Assembly (NCBI RefSeq): GCF_027213965.1
Contig: NZ_JAPWGX010000004.1
Location: 248,001-312,000 of the forward strand
Length of the DNA: 64,000 nt
Reading direction: 5' to 3'
Source of the DNA: Maritalea porphyrae
GTDB taxonomy: Bacteria > Pseudomonadota > Alphaproteobacteria > Rhizobiales > Devosiaceae
The position numbers were made by a program, and so were the translations under genes. Shown here piece after piece: positions 35,566 to 45,045 of this stretch; position 1 is the stretch's first letter; each line of letters begins with the position of its first letter. The notes beneath the pieces are model-generated. The model made no database searches. It was not told the DNA's origin and saw only the letters and a list, made by a program, of their open reading frames with translations.

Positions 35566-37515
35566 ATGAGTGATATGGAAAAGAAACTAAAGCGCCTGAA
35601 ATCGCTAGAAACACCAGCCCCGAGCAGCGACGCCAAAAAGCGTGCCGCAGCCTTGGCTATGGCCGCTTTTGATGAAACTGCAGAAAAAACAACAAATGGT
35701 TCCCAAGGATTATCTTGGGGGCAGCGTCTTATGTCCATCGTTACGCCTTTGAAAGGGATTAGATTGATGGATATTCGTATTCCGGCCACCGCTGCCATTA
35801 CCGCTTTGCTGATTGTGCCGATCAGCTGGCAGTTGATGAACAATACGTCGCTGACGCCGCCGACATTGGGAGAGACCATTGTTGCACCAACGGAACAAAA
35901 AGACGAGTTGGGCAAGGGCGTTGTTGATGGCGTGATCTCACAGCAAGAAACTGAAAATGACTTGGCGGCGATTGTTATACCTGCGCCCGAAATGGAAGCG
36001 CCCATGGTTTCACCAAATGTGAGTGCTTCGAGCAAGGTTGCGACCCGTACAATGGGCGCGCCGGCTCCGATGCGGGATCAACTCGGTTATTTACAAAGCG
36101 GCGATCAATTTGAGCGATTTGATGATGCCAACATCAAATTGACGGGTGACCAGCCCGTTTCGACATTTTCAATTGATGTAGATACTGCGTCATATGCCTA
36201 TGTTCGCCGCGCGATTGAAAACGGTCGCTTGCCGCAAAAGGATGCGGTGCGGACCGAAGAACTGATCAATTATTTTGATTATAACTATGCTACACCGCCA
36301 AGTGCTGAGTTGCCTTTTGCGCCAAAGATTTCGGTTTATCCGGCGCCTTGGAATGCTGAACATCAGCTTATGCATGTGGCGATCAAAGGTTATATGCCTG
36401 AGAATGTGATGGCACAGCCTTCCAACCTTGTGTTCTTGATTGATACGTCCGGTTCCATGAATGATACGGACAAATTGCCGTTGCTCAAACGAGCGTTCAA
36501 ATTGCTGGTCGAGCAGATGGACGAGCAGGACACGGTGTCCATTGTCACTTATGCTGGAGCGGCAGGTGTTGTGCTGGAGCCAACTAGTGGTGCAGAAAAG
36601 CGCAAGATATTGGACGCGTTGGATAATTTGACGCCGGGTGGTTCAACTGCCGGTGCGGCAGGCATTGAAACCGCTTATCGCTTGGCAAATGAGGCGAAAA
36701 ACAACGATGGCGTAAACCGCGTGATCCTAGCGACCGATGGTGATTTCAATGTGGGGATTTCTGAGCCTGAGGCGCTCAAAGATTTCATCAAGCAAAAGCG
36801 TGACAAGGGCATTTCACTTTCGGTGCTTGGATTTGGTGAAGGCAATTACAATGATGCGTTGATGCAGGCTTTGGCGCAAAATGGTGATGGCAACGCCAGC
36901 TATATTGATAGCTACACTGAAGCGCGCAAGGTGCTGGTGAATGAGATTGGTGGCACATTGCAAACCATCGCGCGAGATGTGAAAATTCAGGTGGAGTTTA
37001 ATCCAACCCAGATTTCGGCCTATCGTTTGATCGGGTACGAAACCCGTGCACTCAATCGCGAAGACTTTAACAACGACAAGGTTGATGCGGGCGATGTGGG
37101 CGCAGGGCACACTGTGACAGCTATCTATGAATTGACCCCCGTTGGTGCGGCACAACCCGTTGACCCGCTGCGCTTTGGCGAAACAACACAAGTGGATGCA
37201 GCATCAAAATCAGATGAATTGGCGTTCTTTAAACTGCGCTACAAATTGCCCGGAGCTGATGAGAGTACGCTCATAGAAATGGCTGTAACCAACGACAATG
37301 TGGTGAACAATATTGCTGACTTATCCAATGAAATTCAGTTTGGCACCTCGGTAGCAGCTTTTGGTCAAAAATTGCGTTCTAACGCTGAAATAGGCACATT
37401 TGGATTTGATGAGATTTCAGCACTGGCACAAGCTTCGCGTGGTGAAGATAAGTTCGGCTATCGGGCTGAGTTTATCAATTTGGTTGAAGCAGCAAAGTCA
37501 TTAGCCAAGAACTAA
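35566..37515 (+). CDS. Membrane-anchored von Willebrand factor A protein (YfbK-like)
   Basis: 649 residues. The N-terminal 60 residues are charged and cytoplasmic (MSDMEKKLKRLKSLETP). A membrane segment follows at about 70-90 (ATAAITALLIVPISW), then a Pro/Glu-rich linker. The YfbK-type domain begins at about residue 185 (FSIDVDTASYAYVRRAIENG) and contains a VWA domain with an intact MIDAS motif (LIDTSGSMND). A C-terminal DUF3520-like region follows (DELAFFKLRYKLP). Predicted topology puts the VWA part in the periplasm. With the sigma factor gene only four bases upstream, the short cytoplasmic N-terminus is a candidate anti-sigma module; this is inference. Confidence 0.87.
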   Translation: MSDMEKKLKRLKSLETPAPSSDAKKRAAALAMAAFDETAEKTTNGSQGLSWGQRLMSIVTPLKGIRLMDIRIPATAAITALLIVPISWQLMNNTSLTPPTLGETIVAPTEQKDELGKGVVDGVISQQETENDLAAIVIPAPEMEAPMVSPNVSASSKVATRTMGAPAPMRDQLGYLQSGDQFERFDDANIKLTGDQPVSTFSIDVDTASYAYVRRAIENGRLPQKDAVRTEELINYFDYNYATPPSAELPFAPKISVYPAPWNAEHQLMHVAIKGYMPENVMAQPSNLVFLIDTSGSMNDTDKLPLLKRAFKLLVEQMDEQDTVSIVTYAGAAGVVLEPTSGAEKRKILDALDNLTPGGSTAGAAGIETAYRLANEAKNNDGVNRVILATDGDFNVGISEPEALKDFIKQKRDKGISLSVLGFGEGNYNDALMQALAQNGDGNASYIDSYTEARKVLVNEIGGTLQTIARDVKIQVEFNPTQISAYRLIGYETRALNREDFNNDKVDAGDVGAGHTVTAIYELTPVGAAQPVDPLRFGETTQVDAASKSDELAFFKLRYKLPGADESTLIEMAVTNDNVVNNIADLSNEIQFGTSVAAFGQKLRSNAEIGTFGFDEISALAQASRGEDKFGYRAEFINLVEAAKSLAKN

Positions 37516-37536
37516 AAGCACCAGATTCACTTTTAG

Positions 37537-37563
37537 AAGCGGCGGGTTGTCCTGCCGCTTTTT
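37537..37563 (+). terminator. Rho-independent terminator after the VWA gene
   Basis: Ten-base stem AAGCGGCGGG / CCTGCCGCTT (one G-T pair) with loop TTGT, running into TTTTT. Confidence 0.85.
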
Positions 37564-37603
37564 GCCGTTAAGATGGCGTCTCTTCCCCTTCGAGATTCTT
37601 GAT

Positions 37604-38377
37604 ATGACTGACTATCGCCAAATTGATCAAGCTGAATTGGATCAGCTGCTTGAAGACCGAGCGCCACTTCGTGAGTTGGCAATCGATGGTTTGGAGTTTG
37701 ACCCTGACCGTTTGGAGGAGTTGGACGTTCGTCGCGTCAAATTCAGCAATTGTCGTCTGATCGAATGTGACCTTACGGGTTCCCAGTTTACCGAATGCCA
37801 GTTCATCACGTGCTCTTTTTCAAGCGCGCAAATGAGCGAAGTGAAATTTGACCATTGCGTTTTCTTTGATCCCGAAGGGGGGAGTGGAACAGATTTTTCG
37901 TTTGCTAATTTGCGAGAGGCTAGTTTTGTAAGCTGCAATTTGGTGGCGAGCAAATTTGTCGGTGCGGACATGTATGATGTTACGATCAAAGACTGCAAGG
38001 CAAATGGTTCGGATTTTGGTACGGCGACATTTACCCGAACCTACGGTCGAAAACAGCGGGTCACTCGCGCAAACCTTCAGGCTACAATTTTTGACGACTG
38101 TAATTTGTCAGATCTAGATCTTGAAGGATGCAACTTAATCAGTTCAAGTTTTCGGTATGCAGATTTGCGTTCTTCACATTTAATCGACGCTGACCTGAGC
38201 GAATGCGACTTGGCCGGTGCGCAGTTGCAACGCGCAAACTTTGAGCGCGCTGACCTGCGCGGCGCGCGGCTCGAGGGGTTCTCGTTGGGGCTATTGTCCG
38301 GCTACGATGGCATGAAGATTAGTAAAGATGAGCAGCAAACTATTTTGACCCATCTGGGGATTAAAGTTTACCCTTAG
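37604..38377 (+). CDS. Pentapeptide-repeat protein
   Basis: 257-residue protein made largely of pentapeptide repeats of the A(D/N)LXX type (VKFSNCRLIECDLTGSQF, ANLREASFVSCNLVASKF, ADLSECDLAGAQLQRANF), which form a right-handed square beta-helix. About 45 N-terminal residues precede the repeats, and a short non-repeat tail follows. Some such proteins mimic DNA and protect gyrase (Qnr family); the two-block repeat layout with a break (TFTRTYGRKQRV, about 140-155) is Qnr/McbG-like, but I cannot assign activity. ATG at 37604 is chosen; an upstream reading would run into the terminator. It has only 40 bases between that terminator and its start. Confidence 0.85.
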   Translation: MTDYRQIDQAELDQLLEDRAPLRELAIDGLEFDPDRLEELDVRRVKFSNCRLIECDLTGSQFTECQFITCSFSSAQMSEVKFDHCVFFDPEGGSGTDFSFANLREASFVSCNLVASKFVGADMYDVTIKDCKANGSDFGTATFTRTYGRKQRVTRANLQATIFDDCNLSDLDLEGCNLISSSFRYADLRSSHLIDADLSECDLAGAQLQRANFERADLRGARLEGFSLGLLSGYDGMKISKDEQQTILTHLGIKVYP

Positions 38378-38382
38378 CGGCT

Positions 38383-39609
38383 TTAGTCATCCATTTGGAT
38401 TTGTGTTGCTTCAGGGGTGATGGTTGATGCAATTGGGACGATGTCGCGCCCGTCGACCACCTTTTTGTCGCTCAATAGTACACGCTGAATACCGGTGCCG
38501 GCCAATGTTGCGGCAACAACGATGTACATCATGAACATGCCGTTTGCGCCCGCATTGTCCAATGCAAATGACCCCACAATTGGGCCAAGCACCATGCCGG
38601 CGGCAAATACCAAAATTAGCGTGCTGGAGGCCGCGACCATTTGGCTGGTTTTGAGGTGGTCATTCATGTGCGCCATGCAAATCGAGTAAATCGGCAAGGT
38701 GAAACCGCCGATAAGCAAAAAGCCGCCAAAAAGCGTGACGGTGTTTGTTTGAGTGGTTGGAAAAACCAGCATGGTGATGCACACGATGAGCGTGACAGAC
38801 GATGCGCCTGCGATGACAATCCGTCGATCGATTTTGTCAGAAAGCGAACCAAGGGGGAATTGCATGAGCAATCCACCCAGCGTTGTAACCGCCAACAGAT
38901 AACCTGTGGCGGTGATGCTTAGCCCCACGCTTCGTGCGTAAAGGGCTGTGACAAACACAAGGCCACCATTGGCGACGCCTGTGGCAAAACCACCGATGAG
39001 TGCCATGGGTGAGAAATTAAACAACTCAACCACGGTGATCCGTTGCGGCTCATCATTTGAGGGCTGGGTTGTTGCGACGATGAGTATGGGGACCAGTGCG
39101 ATGGAAAGCAGCACTGATACAAAAATGAACAGGCTTATATCGCCCGGCCGCGATAGGCCAAGCATCATTTGTCCAACCATATATCCAGCGGTTTGCACCA
39201 CAAAATATGTCGAAAGCAGCGAGCCACGGTTTTTATTGTCTGAAAGGGAGTTGAGCCAGCTTTCAGCTACGATGTAAATCCCCGAAAAACAGAAGCCCGA
39301 AAGTATGCGCATTGCACCCCAGCTTATGGGGTCGAAGGTGATCAAATGCACAAGCGCGGATGTGCTTGCGATTGAAACCAGGGCTGCAAAGACCCGCACA
39401 TGGCCAGATTGTGCGATCAACAGCGGGGTGATGAAGCAGGAAAAGATGAAGCCAATTGGATAGCCAGATTGCATCAAGCCGATCACGGTTTCGGAAAAGC
39501 CAATTTCCTGCGCCTTGATGGTGAGAATTGTCGATAGAAGCCCGTTGGAGATCATCAGCAAAACCATGCCAATAAATAGGGGCCACGCTGACCGAACTGT
39601 ACGCCACAT
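38383..39609 (-). CDS. MFS transporter (YcaD-like)
   Basis: Major-facilitator protein of 408 residues with about twelve membrane segments. The family-typical region GFCFSGIYIVAESWLNSLSDNKNRGSLLSTYFV (segments 4-5) and the loop motif PLGSLSDKIDRR between the halves place it in the YcaD/YfkF-like group. Substrate unknown. It converges on the pentapeptide gene with a five-base gap. The 90 bases between it and the oxidase gene upstream (39610-39699) show nothing notable. Confidence 0.87.
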   Translation of the reverse strand: MWRTVRSAWPLFIGMVLLMISNGLLSTILTIKAQEIGFSETVIGLMQSGYPIGFIFSCFITPLLIAQSGHVRVFAALVSIASTSALVHLITFDPISWGAMRILSGFCFSGIYIVAESWLNSLSDNKNRGSLLSTYFVVQTAGYMVGQMMLGLSRPGDISLFIFVSVLLSIALVPILIVATTQPSNDEPQRITVVELFNFSPMALIGGFATGVANGGLVFVTALYARSVGLSITATGYLLAVTTLGGLLMQFPLGSLSDKIDRRIVIAGASSVTLIVCITMLVFPTTQTNTVTLFGGFLLIGGFTLPIYSICMAHMNDHLKTSQMVAASSTLILVFAAGMVLGPIVGSFALDNAGANGMFMMYIVVAATLAGTGIQRVLLSDKKVVDGRDIVPIASTITPEATQIQMDD

Positions 39610-39699
39610 AAATTTGCCCTATTCGACTTTCAAATCACCAATCAAGACAGACCCTAGCAGGGGCGTATTGCTGGAAGCAACCAAAGATAAGACGCGTCT

Positions 39700-40857
39700 T
39701 TAATCTTTGAATCTGGTCATATTAAAGGCAGAAATGTCGATAGTTGAGGTGCCGTCAATCAATTGCTGGGCAACCGCCTCGCCAATGGCCGCGCTATGTT
39801 TGAAACCATGGCCCGAACAGGCGGACACAACGAAGGTGTTTTTATGGTCCATATGCCAGTCGAGTATGAAATCACTGTCCGGTGTGACCGTGTAGATACA
39901 GGTCACAGATTTGTGCGCCTGCGGTTTGATGCCCATTAATCGGCCCTTCAGGTGTACATCAAACATTTCTGTTTGTTCTTTTGGGTCAACGTCTCGATTA
40001 ACGGCATCCGGTGCACTTGGTTCGCCGTAATTCGCATTAGCAACCTTGATCAAAGTTGGGTCATCAAGCGAGGGTAGCCCATAATAGCCTTCACCTTCGC
40101 CGTGAATCCAAATGAACACTGGGTGGTCTTTCCACTCGTGCATAGCGTTTTGGGCTATTGGATACCAGTGCAATACTTGCCGGGTTGTGGTGAGCTTTGT
40201 GTCGTAAGGCGCGCCCAGAAGTTCCTTCACCCAAGGGCCCGCGCAGACAACCAGTTTTTTGGCGTGGATTGGGTTGCCGCTGGTTGCGAGTTCAACATGC
40301 TCGTTGGCGTGTGAAATTGAATGAACTTTTGTATCAATCAACAAATCTGCGCCCAGTTCAACCGCACGGTTCAATTGCGCTGAAACACATTCTTCAACCT
40401 TTAGGTATCCCGCACCGGGTTCATAATATGCCTTGTCCTGATCATTTGTTGCAAAACTAGGGAAGCGTTGGCGCGCTTGCAGACCGCTCAAGACTTCATG
40501 TGCAATGTTGAACTGTTTCGCGGTGGAAATGGTTGTGTCCAAAAAGTTTGCGCTGCCATGTACGCTGCCGCCACCAAGCGCACTTTCAATCATCAATGCC
40601 CCTGTTTCAAACAGCAATTGCTCGCCAGTTTCATTGCCGAGTTCTTTCCATATTTCATGGGAGCGTATGGCAAATGGCACATATTGATGGCCTTCGCCGA
40701 TGGCGCAGCGCGTAAGGCGTGTCTCGCCGTGGGTGGAGCCATTGGTGTGAGGTGGGTTGAACTGGTCAATGCCAATGGCGTTGATGCCGCGTTTGGCAAG
40801 CTGGTAGAGTGTGGCTGCGCCCATCGCGCCCAAACCCAACACGGCGACGTCATACAT
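39700..40857 (-). CDS. solA: Monomeric sarcosine oxidase / N-methyltryptophan oxidase-like enzyme
   Basis: Flavoenzyme of 385 residues oxidising N-methyl amino acids to release formaldehyde and hydrogen peroxide. The FAD motif is VAVLGLGAMGAATLYQLAKRG; GSTHGETRLTR follows, as in SolA and MSOX. The Cys in SVTCIYTVTPD is at the site of covalent flavin attachment. The C-terminal SACSGHGFKHSAAIGE is conserved. Sarcosine, N-methyltryptophan and related amines cannot be told apart from sequence. Confidence 0.88.
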   Translation of the reverse strand: MYDVAVLGLGAMGAATLYQLAKRGINAIGIDQFNPPHTNGSTHGETRLTRCAIGEGHQYVPFAIRSHEIWKELGNETGEQLLFETGALMIESALGGGSVHGSANFLDTTISTAKQFNIAHEVLSGLQARQRFPSFATNDQDKAYYEPGAGYLKVEECVSAQLNRAVELGADLLIDTKVHSISHANEHVELATSGNPIHAKKLVVCAGPWVKELLGAPYDTKLTTTRQVLHWYPIAQNAMHEWKDHPVFIWIHGEGEGYYGLPSLDDPTLIKVANANYGEPSAPDAVNRDVDPKEQTEMFDVHLKGRLMGIKPQAHKSVTCIYTVTPDSDFILDWHMDHKNTFVVSACSGHGFKHSAAIGEAVAQQLIDGTSTIDISAFNMTRFKD

Positions 40858-40906
40858 AGGTTGTTTCCTCTGGTTCAGCCACGATCGTGATGCGCGCTTA
40901 AGTGTA

Positions 40907-41602
40907 TTAAACCGATTGGTCGTCTATTAGTTTGCTGGGTTTTGCAAATTTGGCAAGCTGTTCGACATCTGAAAGCGTGATCTTGTTGCCTTCAACTTTA
41001 ACGCCATAGGGCTTTAGCGTGTTGAATGCACGCGATAGGTTCTCCGGCGTCATACCCAAGTTCGATGCGAGGATCTTTTTGTCGTAGGGCAATGTGATTT
41101 GATCGTTTTGTTGTTTTTGCCGATAACGAAGAATACGGTTCGCAAGTCGTTCAACCGACGTACGCAGCTTGAGGTTCTTGTGTTCTTTGACCACACCACG
41201 ATAACAGCTTGAAAGCTCGATCACCATCGCCTTGGAAAATGCGGGGTCTGTGTCAAACACGTGCCGAACACTGACGGCAGGTATCATCAATACACGAGAT
41301 TTCTTGTTTGTGCGCGCTGACATAAGATAGACAGCATCCTTCATGATGGCTGCCAAAATGAACGAGCTTACGGGATAGACCATGGCCATGGTGCTTTCGC
41401 GGCCATTGGATTGGGCAAACAATTCCACACAACCTTCAACAACCACATGCAAGAAGTCCGCTGGCTCACCTTCTTCGATGAGTTCCATTTGGGCGGGAAA
41501 TGTCTGGAGAAAAGACGCGCGCATTAGCTCGTCAAAACTCTCCTCTGATATGCCCTTAAAGATGTTGAGCTCGCGAATCTGGGGCAGATCATCAGGACGC
41601 AT
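40907..41602 (-). CDS. narR: CRP/FNR-family regulator of nitrate respiration (NarR/Dnr type)
   Basis: 231-residue activator. A cyclic-nucleotide-binding-like fold is followed by an HTH (LASNLGMTPENLSRAFNTLK) with the E-x2-S-R recognition pattern that reads TTGAT-N4-ATCAA. The N-terminus lacks the Fe-S cysteines of FNR, so oxygen is not sensed directly; NarR and Dnr relatives respond to nitrate/nitrite or NO. It is divergent from the nar operon, which has a perfect box. The position matches narR in Paracoccus. A second perfect box lies 19 bases upstream of its own start, suggesting autoregulation. Confidence 0.87.
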   Translation of the reverse strand: MRPDDLPQIRELNIFKGISEESFDELMRASFLQTFPAQMELIEEGEPADFLHVVVEGCVELFAQSNGRESTMAMVYPVSSFILAAIMKDAVYLMSARTNKKSRVLMIPAVSVRHVFDTDPAFSKAMVIELSSCYRGVVKEHKNLKLRTSVERLANRILRYRQKQQNDQITLPYDKKILASNLGMTPENLSRAFNTLKPYGVKVEGNKITLSDVEQLAKFAKPSKLIDDQSV

Positions 41603-41620
41603 ACGGATATTGCCTTACAA

Positions 41621-41634
41621 TTGATATTTATCAA
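41621..41634. promoter_or_regulatory. Perfect FNR-type box near the narR start
   Basis: TTGATATTTATCAA, an exact match to TTGAT-N4-ATCAA, 19 bases upstream of narR. This close to the start it would more likely repress narR or act as a secondary site than activate from -41.5. Confidence 0.85.
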
Positions 41635-41754
41635 GACACTGTTTGATCATTTTCGTGGAGTTCTTGCAACCCCTAATCTGCAGCATAACAATTGTTTCGT
41701 GCGCGCACAAATTATGGATTCTGCCCACTTGTTTTGTCTACAAAACGACGGATC

Positions 41755-41768
41755 TTGATCTGGATCAA
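41755..41768. promoter_or_regulatory. Perfect FNR-type box upstream of the nar operon
   Basis: TTGATCTGGATCAA, exact TTGAT-N4-ATCAA, centred 99 bases before the first narK start. If it acts at -41.5, transcription would start near 41803. The -10 region expected there is only weakly matched (around 41784-41796). Confidence 0.85.
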
Positions 41769-41860
41769 CCTAGCGAACCCTCTTTTATCACTTCTTTGCT
41801 GCAACGAACCGCGTTTTCGGTGGTTCATCGGCTATTTAGGACTGCATAAGGGGGCTTCTC

Positions 41861-43276
41861 ATGGAGCTGCAAAATAAAGCAACGAGCCTTTGGGGTAACT
41901 TTTTCAAGATTACAATGGTTCAAATCAGAACGTTCCACATGACGTGGTTTGCGTTCTTTTTGTGTTTCTTCGCTTGGTTTGGCATCGCACCTTTGATGGT
42001 TGTGGTGCGGGATGAGCTTGGCCTGACCAAAGATCAAATTGGTTGGATCATCATCGCGTCAGTGTCAGTGACCATATTCGCTCGATTGCTGATCGGTTGG
42101 TTGTGTGACCGGATCGGCCCAAGATTGACTTACACTGGGCTTTTGATGCTTGGCGCTCTTCCTGTTATGGGCATTGGTCTTGCACAAGACTTTCAAACAT
42201 TCCTTATTTTCCGATTGATGATTGGCGCAATCGGCGCGTCGTTTGTTATTACCCAGTACCATACCTCTGTAATGTTTGCGCCAAACGTTGTTGGGCAAGC
42301 AAATGCGACGTCAGCGGGTTGGGGTAACCTTGGTGGTGGCGTAACTCAGTTCGCTATGCCGATGATTTTCTCAGTTTTCGTTATTGGGTTTGGCTTTTCA
42401 GAGTCAGTTGGCTGGCGTCTTTCAATGATGGTGGTTGGTGCCGCGATTTTCGTGACAGGGATTGCCTACTATTTCTGGACACAAGATGCACCGGACGGCA
42501 ACTTCGCTGACTTGCGTGCACAGGGCAAAATGCCAGCTAAGCAGAAAGTGACAGGCAATTACTTTGAAGCGCTCAAAGATAGTCGCGTGTGGGTTCTATT
42601 TGTCATCTACGGCGCATGTTTTGGGATTGAGCTGACTGTTAACAATGTGGCGGCCCTCTATTTTGCCGACTACTTCGAGTTGAACTTGGTAACCGCTGGC
42701 TTAATGGCCGCTTCGTTCGGTCTCATGAACATATTCGCCCGTACATTGGGCGGCATTTTTGGTGACAACTACGGTGCGCTGTGGGGACTTAAAGGGCGGG
42801 CATTCTGGCTGTTCATCTGCCTCTTCTGCGAGGGCCTTGCATTGATGCTCTTTTCGCAAATGCACGTATTGTTCTTGGCCATGCCAACGTTGATCGTGTT
42901 CTCTTTGTTCACTCAAATGGCTGAGGGCGCAACATACTCAGTTGTTCCGTTCATCAACAAGAAAGCACTTGGTGCGGTTGCTGGCGTTGTTGGCGCTGGT
43001 GGTAATGCTGGTGCGGTGCTTGCAGGCTTTTTGTTCAAAGGATCAATCGATTGGTCTCAGGCGTTCTTCATCATGGGCGTTGTTGTAACATTAGCTTCAT
43101 TCCTTGCCTTCTTCGTTCGGTTCTCAACTCGGCAAGAAGATGAAGAGCGGGCAAATTTCGCTGTTGCTAACATTCAGACAATCAAAGCCAAAGCTGACAA
43201 AGCGAACGCTGAGTTGGAGGCTGCCATTGAGGCGGTTGCCGCAAAACGCGCCGCGGAAGCTGCTGGCACAAATTAA
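41861..43276 (+). CDS. narK1: Nitrate/nitrite MFS transporter (NarK1 type)
   Basis: Membrane carrier of 471 residues with twelve hydrophobic segments. The nitrate signature regions are present (FAWFGIAPLMVVVRDELGLTK; AGWGNLGGGVTQF; GAGGNAGAVLAGFLF). The short, proton-driven type-I-like form imports nitrate. A charged Ala/Glu/Lys-rich C-terminal tail of about 35 residues may form a coiled coil. It is the first gene of the nar operon, followed by a second, distinct NarK; in Paracoccus the two are fused. Confidence 0.93.
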   Translation: MELQNKATSLWGNFFKITMVQIRTFHMTWFAFFLCFFAWFGIAPLMVVVRDELGLTKDQIGWIIIASVSVTIFARLLIGWLCDRIGPRLTYTGLLMLGALPVMGIGLAQDFQTFLIFRLMIGAIGASFVITQYHTSVMFAPNVVGQANATSAGWGNLGGGVTQFAMPMIFSVFVIGFGFSESVGWRLSMMVVGAAIFVTGIAYYFWTQDAPDGNFADLRAQGKMPAKQKVTGNYFEALKDSRVWVLFVIYGACFGIELTVNNVAALYFADYFELNLVTAGLMAASFGLMNIFARTLGGIFGDNYGALWGLKGRAFWLFICLFCEGLALMLFSQMHVLFLAMPTLIVFSLFTQMAEGATYSVVPFINKKALGAVAGVVGAGGNAGAVLAGFLFKGSIDWSQAFFIMGVVVTLASFLAFFVRFSTRQEDEERANFAVANIQTIKAKADKANAELEAAIEAVAAKRAAEAAGTN

Positions 43277-43285
43277 GTCAACTTT

Positions 43286-43340
43286 GCGGATTGGAGAACG
43301 CCTTCAATCCGCTTCAGAAACACTCTTGGGGGGTGTTTCT
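43286..43340 (+). other. Two tandem hairpins between the narK genes
   Basis: First stem GCGGATTG / CAATCCGC (43286-43293 with 43305-43312); second stem AGAAACAC / GTGTTTCT (43316-43323 with 43333-43340). The second ends six bases before the AAAGGAG ribosome site of the second narK. No T-run; likely mRNA stability or processing elements. Confidence 0.6.
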
Positions 43341-43359
43341 CAACTAAAGGAGAAATATC

Positions 43360-44976
43360 GTGGGTCAAGACCTTCGCGATTGGAACCCGGACGACGAAGC
43401 CCAGTGGAAAGCCACTGGTAAAGCAATTGCAACACGCAACTTGTGGATTTCGATCCCATCGTTGCTATGTGGTTTCGCTGTTTGGCTATATTGGGGCATC
43501 ATCACTGTTCAGATGGTGAACTTGGACTTTGGGTTTGCTAGCTCTGAGCTGTTTACCTTGGGCGCGATTGCGGGCCTTACTGGTGCAACGCTTCGCATTC
43601 CGTCGACATTCTTCATCCGTATTGCGGGTGGCCGGAACACCATCGTGTTTACAACAGCACTATTGATGATCCCCGCGATTGGCGCAGGTTTTGCCTTGCA
43701 AGACCCAGGCACACCGCTTTGGTACTTCCAAATGCTTGCTTTCTTGTCTGGTATTGGTGGCGGCAACTTCTCGTCTTCAATGTCCAACATTTCTTTCTTT
43801 TATCCGAAGAAAATTCAGGGTTATGCGCTTGGCATGAACGCTGGTTTGGGCAACTTTGGTGTGACCACCATGCAGATCCTGATCCCGTTGGCCATGACAA
43901 TGGGCTTGTTCGGCGGCGCTAGCCGTACGCTGGTCAACACTTCGGGTACACTAATCGGCAAAATCCCAGCGGGCACTGAAACATACATTCAAAACGCTGG
44001 CTTTATCTGGTTGGTTTTCTTGGTGCCTTTGGCGTTCCTTGGTTGGTTCTTCATGAATAATATTCGTGATGAGCATGTTTCGCCAAAAATCCCAAACTTC
44101 TTTGGTTCAGCAGGCATTATCCTTGGTATGCTCGCGATCGGACTAGCAACTTCAGCTTTTGGCATTTGGTTATTGTTGCCGGGCGTTGAAGGTGGCATGC
44201 CCACATCTGGTTTGGCCCTTTCAAAATGGATCGTGCTTCCAATCGTTATCATCTTGACTGTCTTGGGTCTGAAAATGATCCCGGGTGCCGTTGGTCAGAA
44301 CTTGAACCGCCAATATAAGATCTTTGGCAACAAGCATACTTGGGCAATGACAGTGATCTACACCATGACTTTTGGTTCGTTCATTGGCTTCTCAGCTGCT
44401 TTGCCGTTGACCATTAAGGTTGTGTTTGGCTTCAGCCACGTTGAAGTTGACGGGGTTATGACCCACGATTTGGCCAACCCAAATGGTCCATCCGCACTCA
44501 TGTTTGCATGGATGGGCGCATTTATTGGCGCTTTGATCCGCCCAATCGGCGGCATGTGGGCCGATAAAATGGGTGGCGCGAAAGTAACTCAGATCATTTC
44601 TGTTGTGATGGTTGCCAGTGCACTGGGCGTTGCTTACTTCATTCAGCAAGCCTACTCATCTGCTACTCCAGAAATCTACTTCTGGCCTTTCCTAGGTCTC
44701 TTCCTGATTTTGTTCGCCGCCACTGGTATTGGTAACGGTTCGACATTCCGTACCATTGCGATGGTGTTTGACAAGGAACAAACCGGCCCAGCGTTGGGTT
44801 GGACTGCAGCTGTGGCCGCATATGGTGCCTTCATTATCCCGAAGGTATTTGGCGAGCAGTTGGGCGCCGGACACCCTGAGTACGCTCTGTATGGCTTTGC
44901 AATCTTTTATGCGGTCTGCATTGCGATCAACTGGTGGTTCTACCTTCGTCCGAACGCCTACGTTCAAAATCCATAA
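43360..44976 (+). CDS. narK2: Nitrate/nitrite MFS transporter (NarK2 type)
   Basis: Membrane carrier of 538 residues, longer than the first NarK and with an N-terminal soluble stretch (WNPDDEAQWKATGKAIATRNL). Segment motifs include FAVWLYWGIITVQM, GGGNFSSSMSNISFFYPKK and GLGNFGVTTMQ, matching the nitrate/nitrite exchanger type. The start is a GTG at 43360 with AAAGGAG seven bases upstream. Followed by narG after a 69-base gap containing a CGGGGTG/CACCCCG hairpin (44995-45017). Confidence 0.93.
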   Translation: MGQDLRDWNPDDEAQWKATGKAIATRNLWISIPSLLCGFAVWLYWGIITVQMVNLDFGFASSELFTLGAIAGLTGATLRIPSTFFIRIAGGRNTIVFTTALLMIPAIGAGFALQDPGTPLWYFQMLAFLSGIGGGNFSSSMSNISFFYPKKIQGYALGMNAGLGNFGVTTMQILIPLAMTMGLFGGASRTLVNTSGTLIGKIPAGTETYIQNAGFIWLVFLVPLAFLGWFFMNNIRDEHVSPKIPNFFGSAGIILGMLAIGLATSAFGIWLLLPGVEGGMPTSGLALSKWIVLPIVIILTVLGLKMIPGAVGQNLNRQYKIFGNKHTWAMTVIYTMTFGSFIGFSAALPLTIKVVFGFSHVEVDGVMTHDLANPNGPSALMFAWMGAFIGALIRPIGGMWADKMGGAKVTQIISVVMVASALGVAYFIQQAYSSATPEIYFWPFLGLFLILFAATGIGNGSTFRTIAMVFDKEQTGPALGWTAAVAAYGAFIIPKVFGEQLGAGHPEYALYGFAIFYAVCIAINWWFYLRPNAYVQNP

Positions 44977-45045
44977 GAGCCGATTGAAACACGTCGGGGT
45001 GTCGGCAGGGCACCCCGCACTATCCTTATTCTAGGGGGAATTGAA

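Noticed and set aside
35361-36035. Minus-strand reading frame of 224 codons
   Set aside because: Antisense to the sigma/VWA genes, with no family pattern.
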